Below the pieces are notes generated by a model that was not told the origin of the DNA, did not search any database, and was given only the letters and a program-made list of their open reading frames with translations. Position numbers and translations under genes: made by a program. Positions 23,801-33,883 of a DNA stretch of 64,000 nt are shown here, piece after piece. Every line of letters begins with the position of its first letter. Within the stretch, counting starts at the first letter, position 1. The DNA is from Neoscytalidium dimidiatum. Lineage: Eukaryota; Ascomycota; Dothideomycetes; Botryosphaeriales; Botryosphaeriaceae. The stretch spans positions 868,001-932,000 of the forward strand of contig CM074696.1 in the NCBI GenBank assembly GCA_037367355.1, read 5' to 3'.

Positions 23801-26800
23801 ACCAGCCGCGAGATGCAATGCGTGCGTTTCTCGTTGGTATGGGCTTGGTTGACAGACCTCCAACGCCGTTGACGCATCTGTACAGATCCAGTGGGTTGAC
23901 TGGAGACTTGATGAAGGAGGTATATTTCATCTTGTTCAAAAGGAGATCCTCTGCACCCGCTGGTTTGGCACGTGCCAAGAAGCCGTGGACGACGTCGATT
24001 GTGGATCCGAGCTGGGTCTTGTGCAGATCCTTGATGTTCACCTTACGTGCCTGGTACATTACGAAATCCAGAATCTTCATCGCGGTCTTTTGGTCCATGG
24101 GATCATGGTCGCTTGGGTATTCGGTTACATCGTCGGCATTTGTGAAGCAGAACAGGCCATATAAGTCGTAGAGGACTTGACAGATTACAGTATCTCGAGT
24201 CTCGATGTCAGGTATCTCATCGGTCTTGAACCACTTCAAGATCTCATCCTTCATCAATCTGAGCAATGCTTTGTTCGACGCGGAGCAGAAACCGCGGATT
24301 CCGAAAGCGTAGTGAACATGTCGAAGATATTCGAATTTGTCCTCGGTCGGCTTGGGGAACAGTCCGCTGTTTTGGGTCATAGCCTCACCAAGAAGCCGGA
24401 ACTGTACCAGCCAACCGCGCACCATGGTGTCGTGAAGCTTTCCCATGAATGCGGTGAATGCGGAGTTGAATCGACCTTCAAAAGTGGGTTGAGGAATTTG
24501 ACCAACGCGAATAAGATCCTCGAAAACTGTGACCGTATTCAAGAGCCAGAGTAGTTGGCTGATGGCATTCAGCGACGACCGCATGTGAGCGTCATCAATG
24601 AATTCGAAGGCATTCTCAAGTGAGGCAAGTTTTAATATCCTCTCGAATATTTCGTCAATGATCTTGATCGACTTCAGAAGCTCGGCTGACCTTTGCTCAA
24701 AACCAGCTTCGCTATAGCCTTTGCTCCTGAGGTCTTTAACAAGAATTTCGATGCTGCGGAGAAAACACGAGACAACCTTGGGTGGATAGTCTATTGCCTC
24801 ATATGCCTGGCGAAGGCGCTGCCATAAAGATAGGCGCAATGAAACATTTGCATTCGAGACAAACCTTGTCATTGCCTGAATAGGCGAAGGCCTAGAATCT
24901 GGGAGGCTGTCAGATGCCAGACCGCTCGCTGTTCCATCTGGCGTCATAACATCGTTTGACTCTTGGCTGTCGCCGATCTCGGTCCTCTTGGTAGCTCTCG
25001 AGTCTTCCTCAGTGGACGATTCTAGGATTGGCTCAAGGCTCTCGATGACAGACACGGGGTCCTGTTCGTCATGCTGGAACACCTTCATGAAACAGTCTTT
25101 CATGTTGATCTTGGTCAACTCCCGCTCAGCCGCTTCAACCGATAGTTCCGGCATAATGGCATTGTTTGGAACATGGATAGCAGGTCCCGGAAGAAGACCA
25201 GCTATGGTCTTCACCTCCTCAATGCAGGCCACGACGAATTCCTGAGCAACGTCATCGGAAACGCTTAAGTGGAAAGTTGATGCCCAAAGATGTCTGAAAT
25301 CGATTTCATCGACAAGCGACTTTCTTTCAATGTTTGAACGATATGCGATTGCATCCCTTGAAAAACGGGACCACCTCTCAAGTCTTTCTTTCTGGAACAC
25401 CTGAGTGGAGACGTCGACACTGCTGGTAGGATGCTTGATAAGCGAGTAGACATCAAGGTGAAGCTCGAAGATCGTCTGGATCATTTCAATCAGAGAATCA
25501 TCTTCAACGCTTAGGGACGGGCGTCTGCCAGCTGACTGGTCCTTCAATATCCTCGTGTCAAGAGCAGCAAGTGCCTGTGTCAGACGCTCGTATATGAAGT
25601 CGTCAACGTTGACGATTGCTTGCACTACTATTCTCTTGAGGTCATCAGACCACTGATGGCGCATATAGCTAGACCGGGTGTCTTCACCATCTGGGAATGC
25701 ACCAGGTTTAAGCATACTTTGCAACCACGACCAGACAAGTTCTTTGATTGGCACGCCTTCGCTATCAGCAAGGGGAGGCCACTTGGAGAGATTGTCGCAT
25801 TCAAGGATTGGCCGATTAGAGTCTTGGGAGCTGGAGGATTTGGTGTATCCCAAGAACGCGTTGAGTCCAGCCTCACGCGATGCGCTGCCTAACATGTCGA
25901 TAGAATCGGGGCCAGTAAGGATGGGAACAGCCTGCGGGATCAGTTGCTGGAGGATTGTGTAGAGATCTTGTGCAGCAGGCTTAAAGCCTGAGTCTTCCAT
26001 TTCTGAGGAATCAGTTGGTTTGTCTCGCAGCATGTCTCTCAAGGCTTTTAGAGACCCCAATCCCTTAACGTCCAATTTTCCCAGCATGTCACCAACGATC
26101 TCATAGAGCCAATCGTCAGCTTCGAAGAATTGTTTCAACTCGTCCTCGACCTGTTGCTGGGCAGCGTCTGCGGCGGCAACCACTCCGCTTAAGTTCCCGT
26201 CACCAATCGATTCACGAGCTCGTATTCGTTTGCTTCTTCCCCGACCTCCTTCTGCTGTCTCGGGCAGTCCGGCAGATTCTGTTGACCTTTTGCGTGATGG
26301 CGCGTTTGGCCTGTCGGACGGTTCCGTAGAATTTCCTTCCCCGTTCTTCGTAGTCTCGTTGTCTCCTTTCCCGTCACCAGCTTCCTTCATCTGCGTGTCT
26401 TCTCCAATTTCTGTATTTGCCTTCCCATCCTTTTCTTCCACGCTGGCTTGGGTGTCGGAAGTTTGCTGCTGAGAATTATTCAGCGGGTTGTCATCCGGAG
26501 TGCTTTTCGTCGGATTTTGCTGTGACTCGATGCTCTCAGTAGGAATTCCAGGGAGGTCTAATGTGATGAGAAGCCCAGGACCAAGATCCACAATCCGCTG
26601 TTGTTCCTGAAGATACTCGTTGAGGATTGCGTCACCAACGTGCGCCCAGTCCGGCTTTACAGGGCGCAGCGCCAGGCGGGGCGCGGGGCGGCTGAAGACT
26701 TGCTCCAAGGTGTCGCGCTTTTTCACGTTTGCTGGCAATGGCGCAAAGGCGAAAGGTGCAAGGCGCTTTTTCAAGGCGGCGGAAAGCTTCCGTCGCCTCA

Positions 26801-27594
26801 GATCAGAAAGTGGAGCCTGTAGTAAAGACAAGTTATCTTGTAGCTTTTCCACGAGCTCTCGCAGCTGTTGGCCAGCAAAGCCTTCTTCAAGGCCTGGGAG
26901 CTGAAGTACGCTGTCCAGACCTTCGTCATCGCCGTCGAGGACAGCCTCTAAACAAAATCTCGTTATCCTACTGCTGCCCGTAAGGGCGGCAACAGCGGCT
27001 GTGCGTGTCCATAGGTCCAAATCATTATCATCCTTATCCAAAGCTTCCGCGAAGTAACGGAGTGGAACATCGACGGCGGCAGTCGATGCTGCAGCATCCA
27101 GAGCCAACAAGGAATCTTGGCGTTCCTGGAGGCTGTGCTGCACTACTTCCAACATGAATTGGCCATGGTTCTTGTAAGACAGGTGCAGTATCTGAGGCAA
27201 CGTGTTGGGTGCGCTGTCTGTCGGACCTCCCAGTTGCGTTGGACCAGCCTCATAATCCTCCAAGAATATGAAGTCGTAGTCGGGGTCTCCGTGGAGCTCT
27301 GTGCGGCGGTACTCGGAGAGCGACTCAGGGTATTTGAATATGTCGGACTCGAAGAGAGCTTTGTACGCTTGTATGGCTTGCGGATATGACTTAGGTCCTT
27401 CCGAGTGGAGCTTAAGGGCATTCTGGTAGAGCTTCAAGGCCTCCTCAATCTGAATTTCCTTGGTATCGTCGACCTCCTCGTCCGACTCAACGTCCGACTC
27501 GATATTGATTGCCTTGAACAAAGACTAAAATCAAGGTTAGCACCATCGGTGCGCAAGCTAAAGCGAGGACTTGCCATAGTGAAGGTGTGGGCAT
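20889..27594 (-). CDS. HIR3: Hir3/CABIN1-type histone transcription regulator
   Basis: A main exon 27524-20889 stays open for about 2,210 codons. Hir3 is the scaffold subunit of the HIR complex, which deposits H3-H4 outside S phase and represses histone genes. The N-terminus SLFKAINIESDVESDEEVDD, then EIQIEEALKLYQNALKLHSE and YKALFESDIFKYPESLSEYR, matches fungal Hir3, and tetratricopeptide-like helices recur through the body. The C-terminal 450 residues are low complexity: Pro/Thr-rich, a strongly acidic EGEG/DQDQ stretch, an RGG-like stretch and an Ala run. A short first exon 27594-27571 (MPTPSLWQ) joins in frame through an intron with branch-like GCTAAC and TAG acceptor, but its GTCCTC donor is weak, so the exact start is uncertain. 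The lack of introns in 6.6 kb is unusual for this window. Divergent from the ChAPs gene. Confidence 0.88.
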
Positions 27595-28155
27595 AGCCCA
27601 GTTATTTCGTGGAGAAGAGCTTCGAGCTTACGCTAACTTGCGCGCAGGTTCGATTTGGGTTACTGTCACAGCTGCGAACATGCGGTGGAGCGAAGGTTGT
27701 CTGCACGAAGACTAAGCCATGGGCGGCAGTGCGGGGTGAGCTCGAGGTTGGAAGCGAGTGCGGGCGTGGGGAGGGCGCGTGGGGTGGATGCGTTGCGCGG
27801 ATGCTGGAGTGTCGCGAGCACCTGCGACGCGGCGGCGGACAATGCGGTGATGCGGCGGAGGCCAGCGCGCGAGCTCCAGCGCGACTCGCGCGCCGCAGGC
27901 TGGGCTGCAAAAGTGCATGACTAAGGCGCCGACAGGGCTGGCTGGCGCGGTCCCTGCCCTGCGGCGGTGCTGCTGGCTGAAACGTCAACGACCGGCTGCC
28001 GGGAGCTCAGGTGCGGTCGACGATCACCACCTCCCACCAGACCCTTCTGCTGCCTGAACTGCACTCCGCAATCTCCTCCCTCCTGCTGCCGCCGTTCGCA
28101 AACACAATTGATGCTGCTGCGCTAGAACAGCATCTCCCTCAACCGGCCGCCCACC
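27595..28155. promoter_or_regulatory. divergent promoter region, HIR3 and ChAPs genes
   Basis: 561 bp between two start codons facing away from each other, so it must contain both promoters. No clear TATA box seen; the sequence is GC-rich. Confidence 0.6.
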
Positions 28156-30627
28156 ATGGTTCCTCAGCCAGCAGTCCCCGAGTAGGTCCCGCATTTATTT
28201 CTCTGTGCATCTGTCTCCTTACGGCCTTCACGCATGCCTACTCCAATGCCTACCCACAGCGCTTTCCCCCAATCCAATTCCTCTTCTATCCGCGCTGGTA
28301 TCTCTCTATTTCTTCGCGAATTCGCCGCGAGCAAGCTGCTGACGTGTCTTCTCTCTACCCAGGATCTTCGAGGATGAGATTCAGACCGTCGTCGACGCCC
28401 GCACAGAAACCCTCCAGTCGCTGCGCGAATTAGGGCCTCCGGATCTCGTGCATCTAGTAAAGCAACCAAAGGGCACTACAAACAAGGTGGGTCCCCAGGG
28501 TCATGGCATATTTCAACCTGGCAAGGCTTGTGTTGGATAAACCCTCTGAAAGTTGGGCTAGGTCGGCGTGTATCACCATGTAACCGGAGTCGACGCGTCT
28601 TCATCCGCCAGTCTGGCAGCCTACATCAATACCCTCACCTACAACCCCAATGACAAGACGAACAAGGTTGTTTCTGGCCTGTACTGGTAAGTTTGGAGCG
28701 ATAACCGTGGTTTTTGCTCATTCAGGCTTGGCTGACATGTCCAGCTGCTACAACGCGTTCTCGAGATTGGACATGCGCGTCCAGGTGGCCATTCCCGGGA
28801 CGGTCGAGAGCTACTGCATTGACGAGCGCGGCGAGAAACGAGTAGCATCGGATGAGCTATGGCTTGAGACTTATCTCTGCAGTGTCCTGCGCGCCTACTC
28901 TTACGCGGACGATGGTTCAGGCGATACAATCAAGAAGATCGTTGGTGTCCGGAGATTCAATCCCATCACCACCACCGAGTCGGAGCACAAGTTTTTGGAT
29001 TCTGCAGAGCGCCTGTTCTTCAATGGCTGGCAACTTGGCTCCGACCCTGAAATCCAGGTCCCCAATCTCGTCTCCAACCACCTTACCACGGGGCTTCTAA
29101 ACTACATTCATACAACCGGCCGCTACGCATCAGGGATCAACCTATTTGAGAAACTGCGCACTCGGGATCCCGAGATTGCCTCCCTTCTCGCTCGGGTGTA
29201 CATCTCTGCGGACGAAGAAGTCAAGGCAGTAAAGTTGCTCCATGACGCTATTCAAGAGCTCCCCATGGATTACTCCCTACTTGACTGTCAGGCTGAATTC
29301 CTCAACCGCAAGGGCCATCCCGAGCTGGCGCTGGAAATTGCGAAGCGGAGTGTCATTTCTGCTCCCAGTGAATTCGGCACATGGGCAAGGTTAGCGGAGA
29401 TCTACGTCAGCCTTGAGCAGTGGGACATGGCCCTTTTGACACTAAACTCTTGCCCCATGTTTACGTACCAAGACAAGGATGCGCCGCGCATGCCCGAGCC
29501 GCTTCGCGTTTCTCTTCCTGTAATGCCTGAAAGCGTCTGCGACGAAATCGATGACTCGGCAGGCGTGTCCGACGTGGACATGGTGCATCCTACGTTGCGC
29601 AAATTGCATGCGGCGGGGTTCAAGGGAACGTTCTTGAAGGCTTACATGCTTCTCACAAAAATCACGAAGAAGATCGGCTGGGATCAGCTGCTCAGGATAC
29701 GGAGCCAGGTGTTCGTCATGGAAGAAGAGTACAGACATGAGAAGCAGGTCGTGTCTCAACAACCGCCAAGCCGCAACGCAAGCACGAGCGCAATTCGGTC
29801 CCCAAGTCCGCAGGCAAATGGTCATGGCGAAGTTGAGGCAGTCAACGAGAACGGTGGTGAGAACGGTGGCGAGAACGGTGGCAAGAACGGTGGCGAGAAT
29901 AGTGGCGAGAATGGTGAATCTCCGAAGCCGGATGGGGAGGCTAATAGCGAAGCCGTTGATGCTGGTGACTCCGTGGAGAGGCCTGCGACTACTGTTGCTT
30001 CGGAGGAAGTTAAGGCTGGAAGTGATGAGCCGGACCCTTCGCACACAGCATACACGCAGTTCCAGAATAAGCGTCTCTGTGAGCGCTGGCTGGATAACCT
30101 CTTCATGGTCCTGTACGAAGATCTACGCGTGTACACCATCTGGCGGACGGAGATGGCTCAGTACCGACAACAACAACTGGTCTACAAGAAGACCGCCGAA
30201 GAGTGGGAGATTCTTGGAGAGCTTGCAGAACGGTTACACCATTTCGATGAAGGTATTGAGGCGTATCAGGCTTGCCTTAGCATTCGCTTCTCTCCGAAAG
30301 CGATGCGTGGGTGTCTCAAGATGTACGAGCAGCAGGGAGACGTGAGGGCGATGCTTGGTGCGCTTATCCGTCTTGTCTGTTGGCAGTACAGGTGGTATTC
30401 AGAGGTAAGTCCGAGATGTATCATCCTAGTCTGCGCTCATTCAATACTGACGAACTAAATAGTTCTCTCCCCCCTTACTCTTCACTATTCGTAGACTTAT
30501 CGAAGAGGAAGGTACTCTGAAGGTCCGCAGCATAATTCAGGGAACAAGCCTCCCACAACATGTTTTGGAGCTCACACATCAATACACGGCCCTGGTGGCC
30601 TCGTTCCGCAACCCTGGAACGGATTGA
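28156..30627 (+). CDS. exomer complex ChAPs-family protein (Chs5-Arf1-binding)
   Basis: Exons 28156-28181, 28363-28486, 28562-28686, 28745-30404 and 30463-30627 give 699 residues; phases agree at all four junctions. ChAPs proteins (yeast Bch1, Bud7, Chs6, Bch2) join Chs5 to form exomer on late-Golgi membranes and load cargo such as chitin synthase III. The N-terminus MVPQPAVPEIFEDEIQTVV and then ARTETLQSLRELGPPDLVHL are typical, as are ASLAAYINTLTYNPNDKTNK, tetratricopeptide-like helices (about 180-330) and the conserved C-terminal block beginning RLCERWLDNLFMVLYEDLR. Between them, about residues 385-455 are a Glu/Asn/Gly-rich linker with a 4-residue repeat (29847-29917). The member closest to Bch1/Bud7 cannot be singled out. 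The 26-nt first exon is inferred from frame and a GTAGGT donor. Confidence 0.9.
29847..29917 (+). repeat. in-frame 12-bp repeat (ENGG) in the ChAPs gene
   Basis: Six tandem units of GAGAACGGTGGC with point changes, coding for ENGG/KNGG/ENSG tetrapeptides in the disordered linker. Confidence 0.9.
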
Positions 30628-31323
30628 TGGAACACTACGGCGCGGCGACGCGATAGGCCGAAATGACGCTTACGTGGGTAAAATCGCCGGGATTCTAGCA
30701 TAATTATCGCGCTCTGGTTGTTTGAGGCTTGGAAGAGTACAGGAAAAGAAGATACCTTTGCATAAGGATTTCCGTCATCATCAGTGCTTTATTTTTGCTT
30801 GCCGCGCACACGAGTTGGCAGAGGCTTTGGGCGGTGGCAGCTAGCTTAGAGTTTTAATACGAAAGACCAAGAACTTCCTTCAGTTGCGATGTGCGCCGCT
30901 GATTAGGGTATCTGAGAGGTTTCAATGTTCTGCAAGATAGCTGCTTGGTATGGTGGTCCGGGCGACGTCCGGGGAAGCTCCTGCCGAAGGGACTTGAGCT
31001 CCGGCCCGCAGCTGCTGAACACCAAGGTGGCTTCATCACTTTACACCTGCCCGCGTCGAGCGCAGCACCAAGACAACCTCTCAAGAATTAGCTGGATGAG
31101 ACCAGACACCAGCGTCTCCACCATTACAGCCAATCCATTTCTACCGACCAATTCTGCGTCCGTCATCCTCAGCTCTGCCGTGCACGAATTGTCGAACTAC
31201 GTACTACAGCGTCACACGCATCGCACCGCGCGCAGAAGCACCCCACAGCAACAGCCACGCGCTACCCTTCCATCCCGCCCTCGCATTTGAGTCCGGGGCC
31301 TTGACCCAAAATACAGGCCCACA
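30628..31323. other. intergenic, 3' of ChAPs gene and SEC11 promoter
   Basis: No recognised gene or repeat. Confidence 0.6.
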
Positions 31324-31926
31324 ATGGATTCCCTCCTTGGGCCCCTCGCCGGCATGCAGCCGCGCCAGATCGCGCTGCAAATTCTGAACTTCGCGCTCGT
31401 CCTCAGTACTGCCTTCATGCTCTGGAAGGGACTTTCCGTCGTCACCGACTCACAATCGCCCATTGTCGTCGTTCTGTCCGGATCTATGGAGCCCGCATTC
31501 AACCGCGGCGATCTTCTATTTCTATGGAACAGGGCAAAGGAGACGAAGATCGGCGAGGTGGTGGTATACAGCGTGAAGGGCAAGGACATTCCGATCGTTC
31601 ACAGAGTCGTGAGGAGATTTGGTGGAGGGTGAGCAGCCCGATTCTTTCCTCCCTGGTTCCACCCCAAGAGTTGTTGCTGACTGCTTGACTTTCGCAGACC
31701 GAACCCTCTCTACCTCCTCACAAAGGGCGACAACAACGTCGCCGACGATACGGAGCTCTACGCCCGGGGCCAGTCCTTTCTCAACCGCGAGCGCGACGTC
31801 ATCGGCAGCGTATTCGGCTACATTCCCTTCGTGGGTTATGTGACGATCCTGCTGAGTGAATACCCGTGGCTTAAGACGGTTATGCTTGGTTTGATGGGGC
31901 TAACCGTCGTGCTGCAGAGGGAGTAG
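31324..31926 (+). CDS. SEC11: signal peptidase catalytic subunit Sec11
   Basis: Exons 31324-31628 and 31698-31926 give 177 residues. Sec11 is the catalytic subunit of the ER signal peptidase complex, cleaving signal peptides on the lumenal side. One N-terminal membrane segment (about 18-40) is followed by the catalytic serine in VLSGSMEP (Ser54), the catalytic histidine in PIVHRVV (His93) and the conserved TKGDNN box (about 110-115). The Ser-His arrangement is that of the eukaryotic S26B family, where bacteria have Ser-Lys. A second hydrophobic segment closes the protein. Length is close to yeast Sec11 (167). The single intron has GTGAGC and GCAG ends and lies right after FGGG. Identification is firm. 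Confidence 0.96.
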
Positions 31927-32285
31927 CAGTCTTGCGGCATCATGCCTTGACCATTGGTCGGCCCTTTCATGATTTCTACACTCTCGTCGAAGAGGACGAA
32001 TGGCTGTCAGCCTACTTCAGCATCAGTGAACGGAGTGAACTTGAAGCTCTCTTGATCTTGGCTATACTGGCCGGCGCCCTGTTCGTCCAGGCCAAGTTCC
32101 TGTGTGCGCTTTCCCGGTTGTATGGTGGCCGACAGATGCGGGTGAGTTGGTGGGTTTTCGCATTAACGACCATTCTCTCAGTCATCTGGTCGTCTCTTCA
32201 GATCACTTCCTCTCAAGGAAGGTCGGATATCATGGCATGAGAAGGCTACTAGATATGTTTAAAAAGAATTGAACTGCGACTAAGC
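31927..32285. other. short intergenic region, SEC11 and tRNA-Gly 3' ends
   Basis: About 360 bp where SEC11 and the minus-strand tRNA gene converge. The + strand frame 31932-32240 has hydrophobic stretches but no intact link to SEC11; nothing recognised. Confidence 0.5.
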
Positions 32286-32295
32286 AAAAAGAAAA
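32286..32295 (-). terminator. Pol III-type terminator of tRNA-Gly
   Basis: On the minus strand TTTTCTTTTT, starting 13 nt after the discriminator base. No run of four or more T occurs inside the 199-nt gene, introns included. Confidence 0.65.
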
Positions 32296-32327
32296 GGGAA
32301 GCTCTGCTGCGGAAGGCAAGATTCGAA

Positions 32328-32385
32328 CTGTTCCAACTGCATTAGCTCCATGATCTCTGCGTGTCTGTGCGGGAAGCTGTCTTAC
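32328..32385 (-). other. mRNA-type intron 2 of tRNA-Gly (58 nt)
   Basis: Starts GTAAGA, ends GGAACAG, with branch-like GAGCTAAT 18 nt before the end. Removal joins T-stem GCGAG to T-loop TTCGAAT. An earlier CAG six bases after the branch motif would leave an unpaired T-arm, so the downstream acceptor is chosen. Confidence 0.75.
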
Positions 32386-32423
32386 CTCGCGGTCTCTGCT
32401 TTGGGAAAGCAGCGCCTTAACCT

Positions 32424-32491
32424 CTGTATGATGGAAAGAGACATTAGCGGTGTCTTCTTGTATCGGACATGGGAACCGTGTGTCCACTTAC
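32424..32491 (-). other. mRNA-type intron 1 of tRNA-Gly (68 nt)
   Basis: Starts GTAAGT, ends CATACAG, with CCGCTAAT followed by a pyrimidine-rich TCTCTTTCC. Removal restores D-loop AGAGGTTA. Size and signals match protein-gene introns in this window. Confidence 0.75.
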
Positions 32492-32506
32492 CTAGGCCAC
32501 TTCCGC

Positions 32507-33883
32507 CAGATTCGATGAGAGGACTCGCGGTTTGCTGTAGTAATAAAGCGATAACCGGTCTTGCGGGCGATTGATCATTTCTGGCATGCATAGAAATGTG
32601 ACCGGTATACGTGACATGCCGGAAATGCTGCCTGGGCGCGTACATACGGTAGGGATTTGCAGTTTACATCCGTGGATTCGGGCTGTCATGGGAGTTCAAG
32701 TGCTTCATCTGTAACTCCACTACTAGGATTATTGCATCTAGCAGCTCCACTACCGTGAAACCTCTCTTCAAGAAGCTCCTTCTGTTCCAGATTTCGCGTA
32801 GACCGCGTCCAACGCCTCCTGCATGGCTGCCACTGGCCGGCATGCATGTTGCCGCATCCTCCTCAACACTGTCGTTTGCTACTTCACCGCTCCTCGATGC
32901 TCTGCCCGCCCGCCACATCCCTCGCTACACGTAGACCGAAATGCATGACTTCCCGTGTCCCTATTTTTCATCTTTGTTTGGTCCGATCGCGTCTATGAAC
33001 AAACACGGTGCCACTTCTAAGACCAGTCTTTATAGCTCTCCATACTGCTACGAATCTCCCACTAATTGTGCCTTCAGGCAATGGATGCACCACAGCCACG
33101 GGACCGCCAACGCTGATGGGGTTACCAGCGAAAGAGTAAAACAGGAATGAGGCGTAACCTGAGCCGTCAAGAGCCAGGACTGCTCAGTTTGGAGCTGAAG
33201 GTGAAACAATGGAGGGCCGTTGAAGGTTAAAGTCAAAGGCGTTGGGGACTGGGCGGCTGGAGGAGCTGATTGTCGGCCAACGCATGGTTGCCCAGGGTGG
33301 TGGATAGGGTGGTTGAGGTCTTTTTTTATGCAGGCACAATTTCCATATATCCCAGATGTCGTTACCACGCTTTTCTGAGGAAATAAGGAGCAGGTGAATA
33401 CTGAGTAGCGCAGAAGGTCGGCCAAGTGTTGGCTGGTACGCTGCGGATACAGTGCTAGAGCGTGAGTCCAAGGTAAAAGGATATATTACCGGAGGCCGAA
33501 CATTCAGTGCCCACTATCTTGCACGTACGCAATGACACATTCCGCAGTCCACTCAACGGAACGATTTTTCTCACTAATATTGAGATACGAAGTTGATTTA
33601 CAGGGCGCAATGGTAGTTGAAAACATCCGTCAAACACTGACGTCGGTAGCATTATATCAACCCACGTGTCAGAGCCGTGCGCTGCATTACTATGTATACT
33701 CGCTAACTTCGTTCCTCGTTCACTCCACTGCCGATGACCAGATGTCCTAAATCCATCCTGTCGAGTAACGTCACTCCGTCCATTTTTCCAACCGGAATTG
33801 GTATCCAAAACGACCCGCCCCAACGCCATTGGTCTGCTCGTAAAAAGGGACCTCTGGAAAACACCTGCGACCATGCGAGCAGA
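32507..33883. other. intergenic, nothing recognised
   Basis: About 1.4 kb. Short frames without domains (for example 32664-32918 and 33455-33874 on the minus strand). The tRNA-Gly 5' flank and the 3' flank of the TANGO2 gene lie here. Confidence 0.55.

Larger units (their letters stand above)
32308..32506 (-). tRNA. tRNA-Gly (anticodon CCC) split by two mRNA-type introns
   Basis: Three exons, 32506-32492 (15 nt), 32423-32386 (38 nt) and 32327-32308 (20 nt), join to a perfect 73-nt tRNA. Acceptor GCGGAAG/CTTCCGC, T8 G9, D-stem GCCT/AGGC with loop AGAGGTTA (A14, G18, G19, A21), anticodon stem CTGCT/AGCAG with loop TTCCCAA, variable AGACC, T-stem GCGAG/CTTGC (one G-U) with loop TTCGAAT, and discriminator A all fit. 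Anticodon CCC (32405-32403), C2-G71 and A73 suit glycine. The first intron lies in the D-loop and the second between positions 53 and 54; both have GTAAG donors, GCTAAT and a CAG end. There is no intron at 37/38. Stems and motifs are directly visible; splicing by the spliceosome is inferred. Confidence 0.85.

Noticed and set aside
32303..32340. Intron 2 of tRNA-Gly ending at the first CAG after the branch motif.
   Set aside because: It would leave extra bases and a T-stem that does not pair; the next CAG gives GCGAG/CTTGC.
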